From: Ustulina deusta
Lineage: Eukaryota > Ascomycota > Sordariomycetes > Xylariales > Xylariaceae
Assembly: GCA_023159155.1 (NCBI GenBank)
Contig: JAJNNX010000036.1
Coordinates: 62,001 to 126,000, forward strand
Length of the DNA: 64,000 nucleotides
Direction of reading: 5' to 3'
Shown: positions 50,124-61,619 of the stretch, piece by piece
How the letters are laid out: every line of letters begins with the position of its first letter
Position numbering within the stretch: the stretch's first letter is position 1
Made by a program: the position numbers and the translations under genes
Notes under the pieces: model-generated
What the model was told of the DNA's origin: nothing
Database searches by the model: none
What the model saw: the letters and a program-made list of their open reading frames with translations, nothing else

Positions 50124-53100
50124 CTACTTTTTTCTAAAACTAAAAGTTTAAATATAGTTTTAATTTAAAATTAATAATAATATTAAGTTTATATAATCTT
50201 TTTATATTATATTGTTTTATTATTATTTTTATAATTGCTTACAAACTTATTAGCTATTACTACATATATTTATTTTTATAATTTTATAAAAAGTTTAAAA
50301 GCTTTTTTATAAGTTTTATAGAATTAGTTAAATTTAATTAATATATTTTTAAAAATTTGGGCTATATATTAGGTATTATTAGAATTATAGTTTTTTTAAG
50401 CAACTTAGTATTATAACTTTTTATTTTTTTATATATTTTTAATTATTTGATTTGTTTAATTTTAAATTTTGCTTTATTATTAATATTTTTAATTAAAAGT
50501 AATAATTAAATTTATTAAAATAAAAAATTATTGTTTGCTTTTTATAATTAGTTAATATAAAATAAGTTTTTTATTTTATAAAAGTTAAACAAATTAAAAA
50601 TATAGCTAAATTTTTGTTTTTTTAAGATTTTAAAAAGTTTAACTAATTAGAAATCTAATCTAGTAGTTAGTACTTATATTATAAAACTTTTTTTTTTTTT
50701 AAAAACTTTGTTTTTTATTTTAAAATTTATTAAGCGTTTTTTTTTATTAGTTTATAGCTTGTATTGTTTTTATATAAAAGTTGCTATATTATATATTATT
50801 TTTTAAATATTTTAAGTTTAGCGGATTAGTTTAAGCGCTTATTATTTAGTATTAAAATTTATAATAGTTTTATTAATATTTATTATTAGAAAGTTTTATG
50901 TTTTAATTTTTATTGCTATTTTTAGTAGTAATATATTAATTAATAAATATTATAAAAAATTATATGTAAAGTTTAAAATAAAAAAATAAATATTTTAATT
51001 ATTTTAGTATTTATTAATATAAAAATAAAGTTATTAGTTTAATTTTTAATTAGTTAATTTTATTGCTTTTTAGGTTTAAAAGTAATAAATATTACTAAAA
51101 TAATATTTAGTGCTTATAAAATTATTAATTATTGCTATAAACTTAAAAATAAATAGTTTTATATTATTTAATATTTATATATTTAATATATTAAAAAAAA
51201 TTTATAAATTTTTATAATATTTGTTTTTTTGCTAAGTAAAATTATAATTAAATAACTAAACTTGTTTATAAATATTTATATATAGTTATAATTTTATTAG
51301 TTAGGTAGTATATTTTTATTATTTATTATTATATATTATTATATTATAGCTAGTATAAATAATAAATAAAAAAAGCTAAAAGTTTTATTTTATAATTTCT
51401 TTTTTTTTTTAATTATAATAATTATATATATATTATTTATAATTATATTTTAAGTAAAACTAGTAATAATTTTATTTTAATATTTTAATTATTTTGTATT
51501 AATTTTAATATATAATAATCAAAAATATATAAGCTTTTTAAATTAAAGCTATATAAAAAAAAAAAAATTTATTTAAAATAATTTTAAATATATATAACTT
51601 TTTATTTTTATTTTTTAGATTTTATAGTTAGTTTTTTTGTTTAATTAAGTTTATTAGATTAGTTTTTTAAGAAATATTAAATAAAAGGTCTATAGTTAAT
51701 ATAAGATTTAGTATTTTGTTAAGTAAGATTAATACTATTATTTGTTTTTTAGTTTTTTTAGTTTTAATTATAAAAAGCTTAGCTATTTTTTTTAATAAAA
51801 CATTAATTATTATATTTTTTTGTTTTAATTAGTATTAAAAAGTAATATTAAAGTTTAATAAAAAGTTAGCTTAGTATATTTATTATATTAATAAAATCTA
51901 TTTATTTAAAAAATATAATAAAGTTTAATAATTAGTTATTATAAAAAACTTAGTTTTAAAAAGTTTTAAGTAGTAATATTTTAAAATTTATATTATTACT
52001 AAAAATTTATAGTTTTAAATTAAGTAGGTTTGTTTAATTAGTATTATTGTTTTAAAAAAATATTTTATAAGTTTTTAGGTTATATTTTTTTATTAATATT
52101 AAATAATTTTTTTTATTATATTATATAAAATATCTGTTTTTATTTATATTAGTTAGCCGGGCTTAAAAAAAGCTAGAATAAATATTTTATAAGCTAGCCG
52201 TTTTATATGTTCGAAAGCTTATTTTTGTTTTAGTTTTATTATAAATAGTTTATTCTTTTTTAATAGTTAATTTAAAAAAGCAGTAATTTTATTAATATAA
52301 TAAATAAATATATAAATATAATTATAGAACTTAAAAAATAACTAAATTAATTTAGTATTTTTAAAATTATTAAAGTTTTAATTTAAAATTGTTTAGATTT
52401 TTATAAAGTTAATTCTAATTTTTATTTTAGTTTTTATAATTATTTTTAAATAATTAATAATAAATATATTAAAATAAAATTTTTTAATATTTTTTTAATA
52501 TTTAGTTTAATATAAACAATGGATTATTTTTTTATAATAGGTTTAATACTATTTTTTAGTTTTAAAATAAATTAAAATATTATTTATATAAATATTTATA
52601 AATTTATTTAGAAGTTTTTAAATTTATATATTAATAAAAATTTATTATTAAACAAGTTTTATTTTTAAACTAAATAGTAAGATTTTTTATTAAAATATTT
52701 TTTTATAAGTTTAAAAAAAAATAAAATAATATAATTTTATAGTTAATAATAATTAATAAAAAGCTTTAATAATATTTAGTTTTATAAATTAAATAATATT
52801 ATAATAATTAAATATAATATTATTAATATTTAAAACTAATATAATTTAATTTTTTAAATATATATTTTTTTATTAATAATTAGTTATAAATTTATATTTA
52901 ATTAATTTAAGTTTAAATATAAATAAAATAAAAATAATATTTAAATTTATATTTTATTTAATAAAGTTTATAGCTAGTAGTTTATTTATAAATTTTTTTT
53001 TAAATAAAATAAACTATATAAATATATAATATTAATAAAAACTAAAAGTATATTTTTTATTATTAAGTTTTAGTACTATATTAAATTTTAGTTATAATAA

Positions 53101-55391
53101 TAATAAAGTTTTGGATTTTTTTTTTAAAAAGAACTCTTTTAAATATAATAGCTAAAAAAATAAAAAGTTTTTTATTAATTTTATATATTAAAAGTTTTTT
53201 TTTTTTTAAAATAAGATTAGTTTATTATTAAAAGTTTTTTAAAATATTATTTAATTTTAAGTTTTTTTTAAATAGTTTAGTATAATTATTTTTAGTTATT
53301 ATAAACTTAATTATAATAAGCTTTTTTAAAATTTTTTTAGTTAGTTATTTTTATTTATTTTAATAAAAATAATTTTAAAAGTTTTATATAATTTTTTTAA
53401 TAATAGCTTAGTTTTTTTTTTTTTTAAAAGTTATTATATAGATTTTTTTTGTTTTAGGTTTAGGGGTTCTAGGTTTTTTTTTTGTTTTTTTAGTTTTAGT
53501 TATTTTTAAAATAATTGTTTTGTTTTTAAAAAATTGTTTTAATATTTAATAATATTTTTTTAATGTTTAATTATTATTTTTAAGTTTTTATTAGAATATT
53601 TTATTTTATTAACTATTTAATAATAATAATAATATTATAGCTAAAATTAATAATTTAGAACGTTTAGTTTTTAAATTATTAATTATTAATTTTTATAATA
53701 TATATTAAATATTTATAGATTTTATGAATTATTTTATTTTAATAATTATAAAACTTTTAAAGTTTAGTTAATTAAACTATTTTTATTTTTAATTATTGTT
53801 TAATTTATTATATAAATTTATAGCTAATTATTAAAAAAATATAAGTTCTAATATTATATAAAACTAAAGTTTTTATTTTAATATTATTAATTTATAATTA
53901 AATAAATTATTAAAGCTATTTTTATTAAGGCTTTTTTTTACTAATTAAATATTTAAAATTTAAAATTTTTAGTTAAAATAATTAATTAATATATTTTTTT
54001 TTATTATAAATAAAATAAGTTTTATTATTTTAATAAGTTTTTTTTTTTTTTATAGTTAGTGTTTATTTTAATTATTTTAAAATAAATATTTTAGAATTTT
54101 TAAGGTTAGCTAAAAGTTAGTAAGCTAATTTGCTAAAAATTTAATTATTTAAATTAGATTTTTGTTTAGTTAAGCTAGTAAGTTTAGTTTATTAATAATT
54201 TTTATAAGTTTATTTAATATTATATATTAATTTAATAATTTTATTAATAAATAATTTATAAAAAATGTTTAAATTTATAAAAACTTTATATAAATTTTTT
54301 TTTAAATTTATATAAAAATAGTTTTATAATTTATATTTTTATTATAATTTAACTAATTAATATTTTTATTAATTTTATATATATAAGCTTAAAATATTTT
54401 ATAAATTATAATTATTTAATTAAAATTATAATAAATTATTAATAAAGCTTAAATTATTTTAGTAATATTATTAAATAATTTTTTAATTAAATAAAAATAT
54501 ATTTTTATTAATTTTTTAATATATTTTTTTAATTAGCTTATAATATACTACAGTTAACTATTTTTAATTTAAAATATAATAATATTTTTATTTAGTTTTT
54601 TTATTAATTTATAAACCTAGTTATTAAATAAAGCTTTATTTTTTATAAACTTACTAAAATTAATTTTTTATATTTTAGTTTTTTTAGTATAAGTAAGGTT
54701 TAAAATATTAAAAAATAAATTAATAAAATAAAAAATAAATAAAGTAGCAAAATTAAAAAGTTTAAAATTAATACTTTTAAATATATTTTTTATTATTAAA
54801 TTATAGTTATTTTTTAAAAGTACTAAAATAAATATATTAAAAAATTAATGCTTTATTTTTTTTATTTATTAAAAAAGTTTTATTAGAACTAATATAAAAT
54901 TATAAGTTTATATAGCTATAATATTTAATGCTATATTTTTAAATATATTATTTATTTTAAATAGTTTTAGTTCTAGTTTAGATTTTATTTTTTTAAATTT
55001 TTTTTTAAGTATTAGTTTGTTTAAAACATTTATAAAAAAGTTTAGTGCTTAATTTTTTTTTTTTATAAAAAATTTTTTTTTAAAATTATTTAACAGTAAA
55101 AAGCTAGCTATATTTAAAAATTAAAGTTGTTTTAATTGTTTAAAAACTAAAAATAAAATAAAAATATTTAAAGTTAGGTTTTTTATAGATTATTAGTTTT
55201 TAAATAATATAAAAATTAAAAGTTTTATTAAAGTTATATTAAAGTTAGATTTATATTATAAAATATATAATTTTTTATATTAAGTATATAACTAAAAAAA
55301 AAAGTTTATTTATATTTTATTAATTATAATAAAATAAAAAATATATATTTATTAAATATTTATTAATAAATAATTAATAAGTTTAAAGTAG

Positions 55392-55635
55392 TATTATAAT
55401 TAGTTAAGTAAAACTTTTATAGCTAGTTTATTAATATTATAAATAAAAATTTTAAACTAAAAAAAAAAAAAAAAAAGAAAAAAAAAGTTAGAGTTTATAA
55501 AGTAGGTAAATATAAACTCTATATATAGCTGCAGAATTAGGTTGGTCTGTGCGCAGACTTCCTATTTTATTGCTATGTGGGTCTAGAGTCCTTGTGGGTC
55601 TTGCCAAGACTATACAAACTGTACTAACTGTTATA
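55392..55635 (-). repeat. Right LTR of nested retrotransposon 2
   Basis: Starts TATTATAATTAGTTA (decayed form of the left copy) and ends ACTGTTATA. Its second half is better preserved (GTCTGTGCGCAGAC, TGTGGGTCTAGAGTCC) than the same part of the left copy. Confidence 0.87.
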
Positions 55636-55640
55636 TTAAA

Positions 55641-56439
55641 TAGCTTTAAATATTTTTTTAATTATAGTTTAAATATAATAATTCTAAATATGCTATAATA
55701 AATAAATCTTTAAATAAGTTAACCTATAGTTTTTTTTTTGCTAGTATTATAAATATATTTATATATTATTAAATATTTTATAAAACTAAACAGTTAATTT
55801 TTTTTTCTGCTATATAGATTAAAGCAGTAAATATTATAGCTTTAATATTTATAACTATAAAAAAATATTATAACGCTTAGAAATAGCTAAAATTTTTTAA
55901 TATTAATAACTAAGTTTTTTCTAAGTTTTATAAAAAATATAGTATTTTTTTTATTTTAATATTAGGACTAAAAATATTGTAATAATACGCTAGACTTTTT
56001 TATATTTTTAAAAAAATTAATATATTAGCTTATAGATTAGATTTATTTTAATACAATATATAGATTTATAATATTATTTTAATAAATTATTTTAAACTAG
56101 TTATATTTAATAAATATAGCTATTTATTTTTACTTATTAGTTTAATTTATATAATAAATTATTTTAAAAAACATATTATAGCTACTAGAAAAATTAAAAA
56201 CTAATTTTAATACTTAATAAAATATAAAAGCTTTAGTTATAAGTTTAATAAATAGCTTAGTATTAAATAGTTAAGCAAAGATATTGGCTTAGTATAGGAG
56301 TTTAAAAATAAAAAGGTATAAGTATAAGTATAAAAATAATAGGACTAAGATTATATAAATAAATTATCTGGGATAATTAGTACAGATATATTGCTATAGC
56401 TACAGGAACATAGCATTTTCTTTTTTTTTAAGGGCAGAT
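55641..56439 (+). pseudogene. Outer retrotransposon interior, 3' part, RIP-decayed
   Basis: About 0.8 kb up to the right LTR; ends in a pyrimidine run and AAGGGCAGAT, a polypurine-like site next to the LTR. No readable domain. Confidence 0.6.
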
Positions 56440-56557
56440 TGTTACATGACCTATATATCCACTATAAGTAGCAGTATATATACAGTAGCCACAGTACAGA
56501 TCCTCCATCGGTTCTACAACTCTAATACACTCAGATTGATCCACTCATACCATCACA
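56440..56557 (+). repeat. Right LTR of the outer retrotransposon (118 bp)
   Basis: Begins TGTTACATGACC and ends CCATCACA; followed by GACTC. The first 45 or so bases carry T/A where the left copy has C/G; the remainder keeps the C that are T in the left copy. Confidence 0.92.
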
Positions 56558-56562
56558 GACTC
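56558..56562 (+). other. Target-site duplication, right copy (GACTC)
   Basis: Identical to 36664-36668. From here base composition returns at once to normal. Confidence 0.9.
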
Positions 56563-58681
56563 AGTCAGGGTTGTTCTTGGTGCATACTACATAAATGCGG
56601 CTGGCGCGTTCTTTACGTTAAGTTGTTGGCGATAATCTTGGCATTTGACATGCAGAATGCATGTGCCTGTACTACGGTGCCAGCGGTAATATCAATTTCC
56701 TTGGGCACGCCGTACTATCGAGGCGCCTGGTCGTAGCTAAGGCTATTATTGGGTTGATTACTCGATATCGGAAGGCTTCTCATTCCCGGCTGCGAGAGTT
56801 CGCCCTCTGAAAGCCCCAACGATTCGCGCTAACAGTCTTATCAAGCACCCGACACGGGCACAAGACGCAGACTCATCCCCGATGCTTCCGAAGGACTTGG
56901 TGTGGTGTGGTCGACTGTGGTGATGGGTGCAATTTCTATGTAGGGGCGATACCTTGGTAGTATAGGTACGCCACACCTGTCAGCGAAAAGTATCGAGATA
57001 CCACGTCATACATACTTCCTTCATGCCAAATTGCGAAAACCGCTAACTCTTTGTGTCGGAGGGTTGCCGGGCGATGGGAGCACTCTGTACACTAAGAGCC
57101 CATGGTCTCCCAGTCACCAAGCACAATAGCTATACCTAGTATAGTGGCTCGGCATGTGATCAAGAAAAAGTTGAGAAGGGAAAAGAGAACCGAATAAGAA
57201 TGTAGTGTATGTCCTGATGGAAAATGAAGAATCTGTTAAGTAGGTGGTAGTATTGTAGCCAGGAGTGTATGTATATGTACGTACTCATCTCGTTTTCGGA
57301 TTCGCCTCAAGTTTGGCCTCATCTTTTCTAAGTCAATTACCAACCATCTCATTAGGCGACTGGTTACCAGCACCTGCACTAGTGGACAGTAGGTGCCTCT
57401 TCCCCAGCAGGGTTGTGCTCGATGAGGGTACACTGTACTAAATTGCAAGTGCTTCAAGGCATCTTGCAGACGGTACCCTCTACAAGTGCAGCTCCAAGTG
57501 GATCTGCTGAACTTGCCGTGATTCCCTTACATGCCATGCCGGGAGATCGAGAATACGGATACGCGGGTCCCACTCCCCCTTACAGTAGCTAGGTACCCAG
57601 GTAGTAACAGGCACATGTCTACTAGGCAGGTAGAAATTCAGGGATCTTTCTATGCTACCAACCACTGTAGCTACCTGAACTATAGATGTCGAGGCTGGTC
57701 TGTTTCAATTCCACCCGCATACCCAACCTCATGTTTCCTTACCCAAGATCATCTCCTTGTTTCAACACGTCGAGTACCTGATAAATCCTAGCATTTGCCA
57801 TTTATAACAACGACTTTGTGTTCGTTTTCCCTACTAGCAACAAATCCAATCTACCTGGTTTTATCAAACGAACACACACACTCTCTCTTCTCTCCCTCTC
57901 CTCTCTGTCGACAGAGCTGGCGCAATCATTTTCGGTCTGGCAATACCTAATTTCTACGAACGCTACGCAAGCTGCGCAATTGGTTTTTAATCATACCACC
58001 TCTCCAGCCGCCTCTCTTGCGTTTCTAAGACAAGTATCCAAAGACCTAATCATCATAATCGAGGGCCTCGGTCGACCTTGGTCTTGGAGTTGATGCGTAT
58101 TGTTCGAATCCCCTTCGCCTGCAACTTGTCTATAGCTGGAACCACCCCCCTTTTGCGCTAACGACGACAACAACTATAACGACGACGACCTCACCTTCTC
58201 GCGCCATGCTGACGATCTAAGGCGTCGTCTAGCACCTCGTGTCTCGACTTCGTTATTCCTATCTCACCTAGTTGTGCAGCTGGCCTTTCGCATTCGTTCC
58301 GGTCTCGTCCCCAGGTCTCGGTTTTATAAACCCACTAGAAAAGCTACCGCTTGCTTGGCATTTTGCATCGTCTGTCTTGTTTCTCGGAAGGCTGCGCCGT
58401 GTTGTTCCGGTTTCCGGGCCTTCATTCTCTATGAGCTGCTCTTTTGCACTGTGATACATGCCATCCGCGATATTCTCCCTTTGATTAAGCATCCACTAGC
58501 TTGGAAAGTTAACCGAAAGTTAACTGAAAGGTTAACTTTCGCCCACCTGAGCCTGGTGCTTGACACTGCTCCTTGATGGGGCCAGTACTCACCACTCAGG
58601 GAAGCCGTCTATATTCACCGCATTTCTTGACTCCACTCTGTTCAGTGCCAGCGCAGCAGTATCGAGGAGCTTTACATCGAC
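56563..58681. other. 2.1-kb intergenic region and probable long leader
   Basis: Normal composition, no supportable gene. From about 57800 it becomes pyrimidine-rich (CTCTCTCTTCTCTCCC) and is likely promoter and 5' leader of the gene at 58682. It holds the 11-bp tandem repeat at 58504-58540. Confidence 0.5.
58504..58540 (+). repeat. Three 11-bp tandem units around GTTAAC, in a probable 5' leader
   Basis: GAAAGTTAACC, GAAAGTTAACT and GAAAGGTTAAC start at 58504, 58515 and 58526, exactly 11 bp apart. The last unit runs into GTTAACTTTC (58531-58540), the perfect reverse complement of the first ten bases, so a 10-bp hairpin is also possible. About 140 bp before the ATG at 58682. Confidence 0.75.
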
Positions 58682-60580
58682 ATGTTCCTTCATTCTGGAG
58701 CTAGCTTACACGGTCACGAATTCTCGAAACGGGGGGCGACCTCAGCCGTGGCTCCTGTTAGTCTGCGGAACCCTCTTTTACGCTCGACTTTATCTCCACC
58801 GGTGAACAGGGCCACTACTCTTCCTTCCGGGCCGCCACTATTTCGTGACATCGACACAGTACCCGATCTGAAAAGGTCTGCTACCTACCCGGAGCCCGCG
58901 GCTCAAACACCAGACAATGCTTTGGTGACTTCTCGGGAGCCCATGAACGACCTGCCAGCTTCGCCGTCGGGAACTATGAGCGGAGATGAGACTTCAATCA
59001 TCTCTGATACTGATGTCAGTGCGGCGTCATCCTCAATTCGTCAAAAACGCCGGTCTGGCGCCCAGAAGAGTACCACATATGTGCTCGCTCACCCTCCTCC
59101 TAAGCCACGTACCAGACAGAGGATTATCCACATGCGCCCAAACCTCGTGCTTCAGATCCAGCAGGTGACCCCCGGATTACGCCCAAAACCTACCATTGAT
59201 GTCTATCCGTCGTTTGCGGGTGCCAGATCCATAATGGCACCACTGCTAAAGAGCGTTCCTGGGATTGCCGGCATTAAAAGAGAACTGAGTGGTCAAGATA
59301 TCATGCTAGTCAAAAGCGAGAATTATACCTCACAGGTCTCGGGATCCGAATGTGATTATGACGAAGACAGTATAATGGCGCGTGAGTTGCTTGCCGTCCT
59401 ACGCCCGTCCAAGATAGAGGATAAGGCAGAAATTATTATGGCTGAAGGAATGGTTTGGGCAGCTACGACTCGATCCAGCGGCAATTCTTTTTCTTATGAA
59501 TTTACGTCCGTCGGTCCGATGGACACGACTATTACGGCTCGATGGGTTCGTAAACAGATTGTGTCCAATTCGTTGCCAGGCACACCGACTTCGCCCAATC
59601 TGAACTCACTAAAACCGCAGTTTTCTGATACGAAGTTCACTTTCAGCTTCTTAGACCCCAGTTCCCGCCGGCATCCAGTACTTGCTACACTTTCTAGTAC
59701 TTCCCTCAATATACCCGAGACTTACACGACCGTTCCCCAGTCCGCGGACATATGTCCGCCAAAGTCACAGACGATTTCTCCCCCGAATTCACCGTCTCAA
59801 GGCGACCAGGGCCAAACCGAAAGACGCACTCAACTATTGGAGGAGTGGCAGAAATCGTTTATTTCGGTTTCAGCGGTCTGGGTCGCTCTTCGACATAGTT
59901 GGGCACCCGATTTTCGGCCTGAAGATTTCATGCCACCCCGTACCTCGGCAACTTTTCAAATGGAGGGATCCTCACATGGTCGGCGGCGATCTCTAAGTGC
60001 CAGCGCCGATTCATCACCATCTTCGCAGTATTCGGAAGTGACAGGACGACGGAAATATTCAATTGGGATGCGCCAACACGTGTTGCAGTCTACGAATGAC
60101 TTGCCTAGGCGGTCGACGTCTACAGGAGCCGCTTTCATTCAGAAACGGAGAGCCATGTTGCGCGAAAATGATGATGAAGCTACTGATGACGAGCATAACC
60201 GGATAGCTAAACTCAACAGGCGGGCCCTTAGTGGTGACTGGAATGTTGGACTATCCAAAAGCGCTCGCGAGAGCTCGTTGGCTGAATCCATAATGGATGC
60301 TGCCCGTGTTCCTCTCAAGAGTGACCCGGGAACTCGCCCGACTCCAGCGTTAGCGCCACCACCAATTCCTGTTAAGCGCCGCGCTGTCTCAGCATATTCC
60401 CCTCTTAGTTCTCTGTCACCTGACACAAGCGACTTCGACATTTTGGGACTGAATGAGGCATCCGCAAACGCAGTGCGGAAATCTTTAGAGCGGGGCGATA
60501 CTAGCGAAGCTGGCTCCAAGCCCAGACATCGCAGGTGGAAGAACATGACAAACTGGTTTCGCAAGCTGTCGGCGCGATAG
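58682..60580 (+). CDS. Conserved-looking fungal protein of unknown function
   Basis: An uninterrupted 632-codon frame from ATG 58682 to TAG. I do not recognise a named domain. The first 110 residues are Ser/Pro-rich; a central part of about 260 residues looks folded (RIIHMRPNLVLQIQQVTPG, then KREL-GQDIMLVKSENY, then AEGMVWAATTRSSGNSFSYE and TARWVRKQIV), probably a beta-rich domain. The C-terminal half is again low-complexity with many S/T-P and RRxS sites and two Ala/Pro stretches (PALAPPPIPVKRR). It ends with a basic, amphipathic tail (RRWKNMTNWFRKLSAR) that could bind membrane. No signal peptide. Upstream in-frame sequence gives no better start, but a spliced leader exon cannot be excluded. 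Confidence 0.82.
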   Translation: MFLHSGASLHGHEFSKRGATSAVAPVSLRNPLLRSTLSPPVNRATTLPSGPPLFRDIDTVPDLKRSATYPEPAAQTPDNALVTSREPMNDLPASPSGTMSGDETSIISDTDVSAASSSIRQKRRSGAQKSTTYVLAHPPPKPRTRQRIIHMRPNLVLQIQQVTPGLRPKPTIDVYPSFAGARSIMAPLLKSVPGIAGIKRELSGQDIMLVKSENYTSQVSGSECDYDEDSIMARELLAVLRPSKIEDKAEIIMAEGMVWAATTRSSGNSFSYEFTSVGPMDTTITARWVRKQIVSNSLPGTPTSPNLNSLKPQFSDTKFTFSFLDPSSRRHPVLATLSSTSLNIPETYTTVPQSADICPPKSQTISPPNSPSQGDQGQTERRTQLLEEWQKSFISVSAVWVALRHSWAPDFRPEDFMPPRTSATFQMEGSSHGRRRSLSASADSSPSSQYSEVTGRRKYSIGMRQHVLQSTNDLPRRSTSTGAAFIQKRRAMLRENDDEATDDEHNRIAKLNRRALSGDWNVGLSKSARESSLAESIMDAARVPLKSDPGTRPTPALAPPPIPVKRRAVSAYSPLSSLSPDTSDFDILGLNEASANAVRKSLERGDTSEAGSKPRHRRWKNMTNWFRKLSAR

Positions 60581-61619
60581 GATTGCTGCCATATTGGCAC
60601 AGCTACCAGAGGAGCTGATGCTGGCAAGGGTTGCTTGAGATGCCAAGGCGTCTCGAATTTGCTTGACAACTTATCACGGCGATGGGAACGCCGCGGTGGC
60701 TGGGACAAGCATCAATTCTACAACACAAATGTAACAACAGGTGCATCAAGGCTTGAGACTTAGGATCATTGCGTAAGGAGTTGGGTTGGACAACTAAACA
60801 GGTCAAAATTTTGGGTCAATATTGGTATAAAGTGTTTGGGCGTAAGCCGTATACTGTTAGCAAGTTCACACGGCGTTTTCACGGAGTAAAAGGCTAAGCA
60901 CAGCCTCTTGAGTTATCGGAACTTGCCAATGCTACCGAAACCCTCGTTCGTGTCAACGCAATAAGAATCAGCTTGTCAGCTCCCTTGTCTTCAATCCTTG
61001 TCGTTCCCGCCTGAGCAGAATAGTGACCGGAAAAACATTTAACAACAAGGGCAAACTACTAAGTATACAGGGTTTCTTGCTCGTAGGAATATGTTAACTA
61101 AAAAGTGATTCATCATGTGCATCGCGGCCAAGAATGCAAATAAGCGGCGAGGTGGACACATTTGCCGCCGCCCTGGCGGAGCTTCCGCATATGGCCATGC
61201 TCCCTCTGCGAAATTGCGGAGATGAGTTGCGGTCCCGATGTTGTGCCGGCAATGTAAGTGATAGAATAGCCGCCGCTGGCGGACTACCTCTCCGATAGAC
61301 AAGATATAAGTAGACGTTTGGTTGGCCCACGCCATGCGAAATCTGTTCCATTGTTTCCATATCATGACCATATTATGTGTCAGCGGATTGGGATTTGGAT
61401 TCCCCATACTTACTTGGTCAATATATAAAAGGAACTCCGACATTAGGGACATAGTTGCGTCCTGTCGACGTCTCAATCTTCCTTCGCACGTCCTTTGTTT
61501 TTTGGTTTTTTTTTGGGCCCCCCCCATAGCTAGCTTTCTGGATCCGCTCGCCTACCTACCTACCGGGGACATATCGCGATTACGCTTGATAAGAAGAAAG
61601 CCTGAGAAGGGGGAGAAGA
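60581..61619. other. 1-kb intergenic region
   Basis: 3' region of the gene at 58682-60580 and promoter of the MFS gene at 61620. It has pyrimidine runs near 61480-61530 (TTTTTTTTGGGCCCCCCCC) and ACCTACCTACC at 61552-61562. No gene seen. Confidence 0.5.

Larger units (their letters stand above)
49876..55635 (-). mobile_element. Nested LTR retrotransposon 2 (5.8 kb), decayed
   Basis: Bounded by related repeats 49876-50123 and 55392-55635 (shared TATAGCTAGTTTATTAATA, GAGTTTATAAAGTAGGTA, ATAGCTGCAGA, CTATTTTATTGCTAT). The length difference of four bases sits in an A-rich run. Flanking pentamers CTAAA (49871-49875) and TTAAA (55636-55640) differ by one C/T change, consistent with a decayed target duplication. 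Next to the left LTR the minus strand reads AGAAAAAAGTAG, a polypurine-like tract, so minus orientation is inferred. The interior has almost no C and is the most decayed part of the block. Confidence 0.85.
36669..56557 (+). mobile_element. LTR retrotransposon (outer), decayed and carrying two nested retrotransposons
   Basis: Bounded by 118-bp direct repeats (36669-36786 and 56440-56557), each beginning TG and ending CA, with a perfect GACTC duplication outside. The whole 19,889 bp is extremely AT-rich with stop codons in every frame, consistent with RIP. Two younger elements interrupt it (39858-47092 and 49876-55635); without them and their target duplications the original is about 6.9 kb, a normal size. 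Plus orientation is inferred: a purine-rich AAGGGCAGAT lies just before the right LTR (polypurine tract), and a possible primer-binding stretch follows the left LTR. Size and short LTRs suggest a copia-type element, but no protein domain can be read, so the superfamily is open. No coding capacity remains. Confidence 0.92.

Noticed and set aside
60139..60708. 189-codon minus-strand ORF
   Set aside because: Antisense to the 3' end of the gene at 58682-60580.
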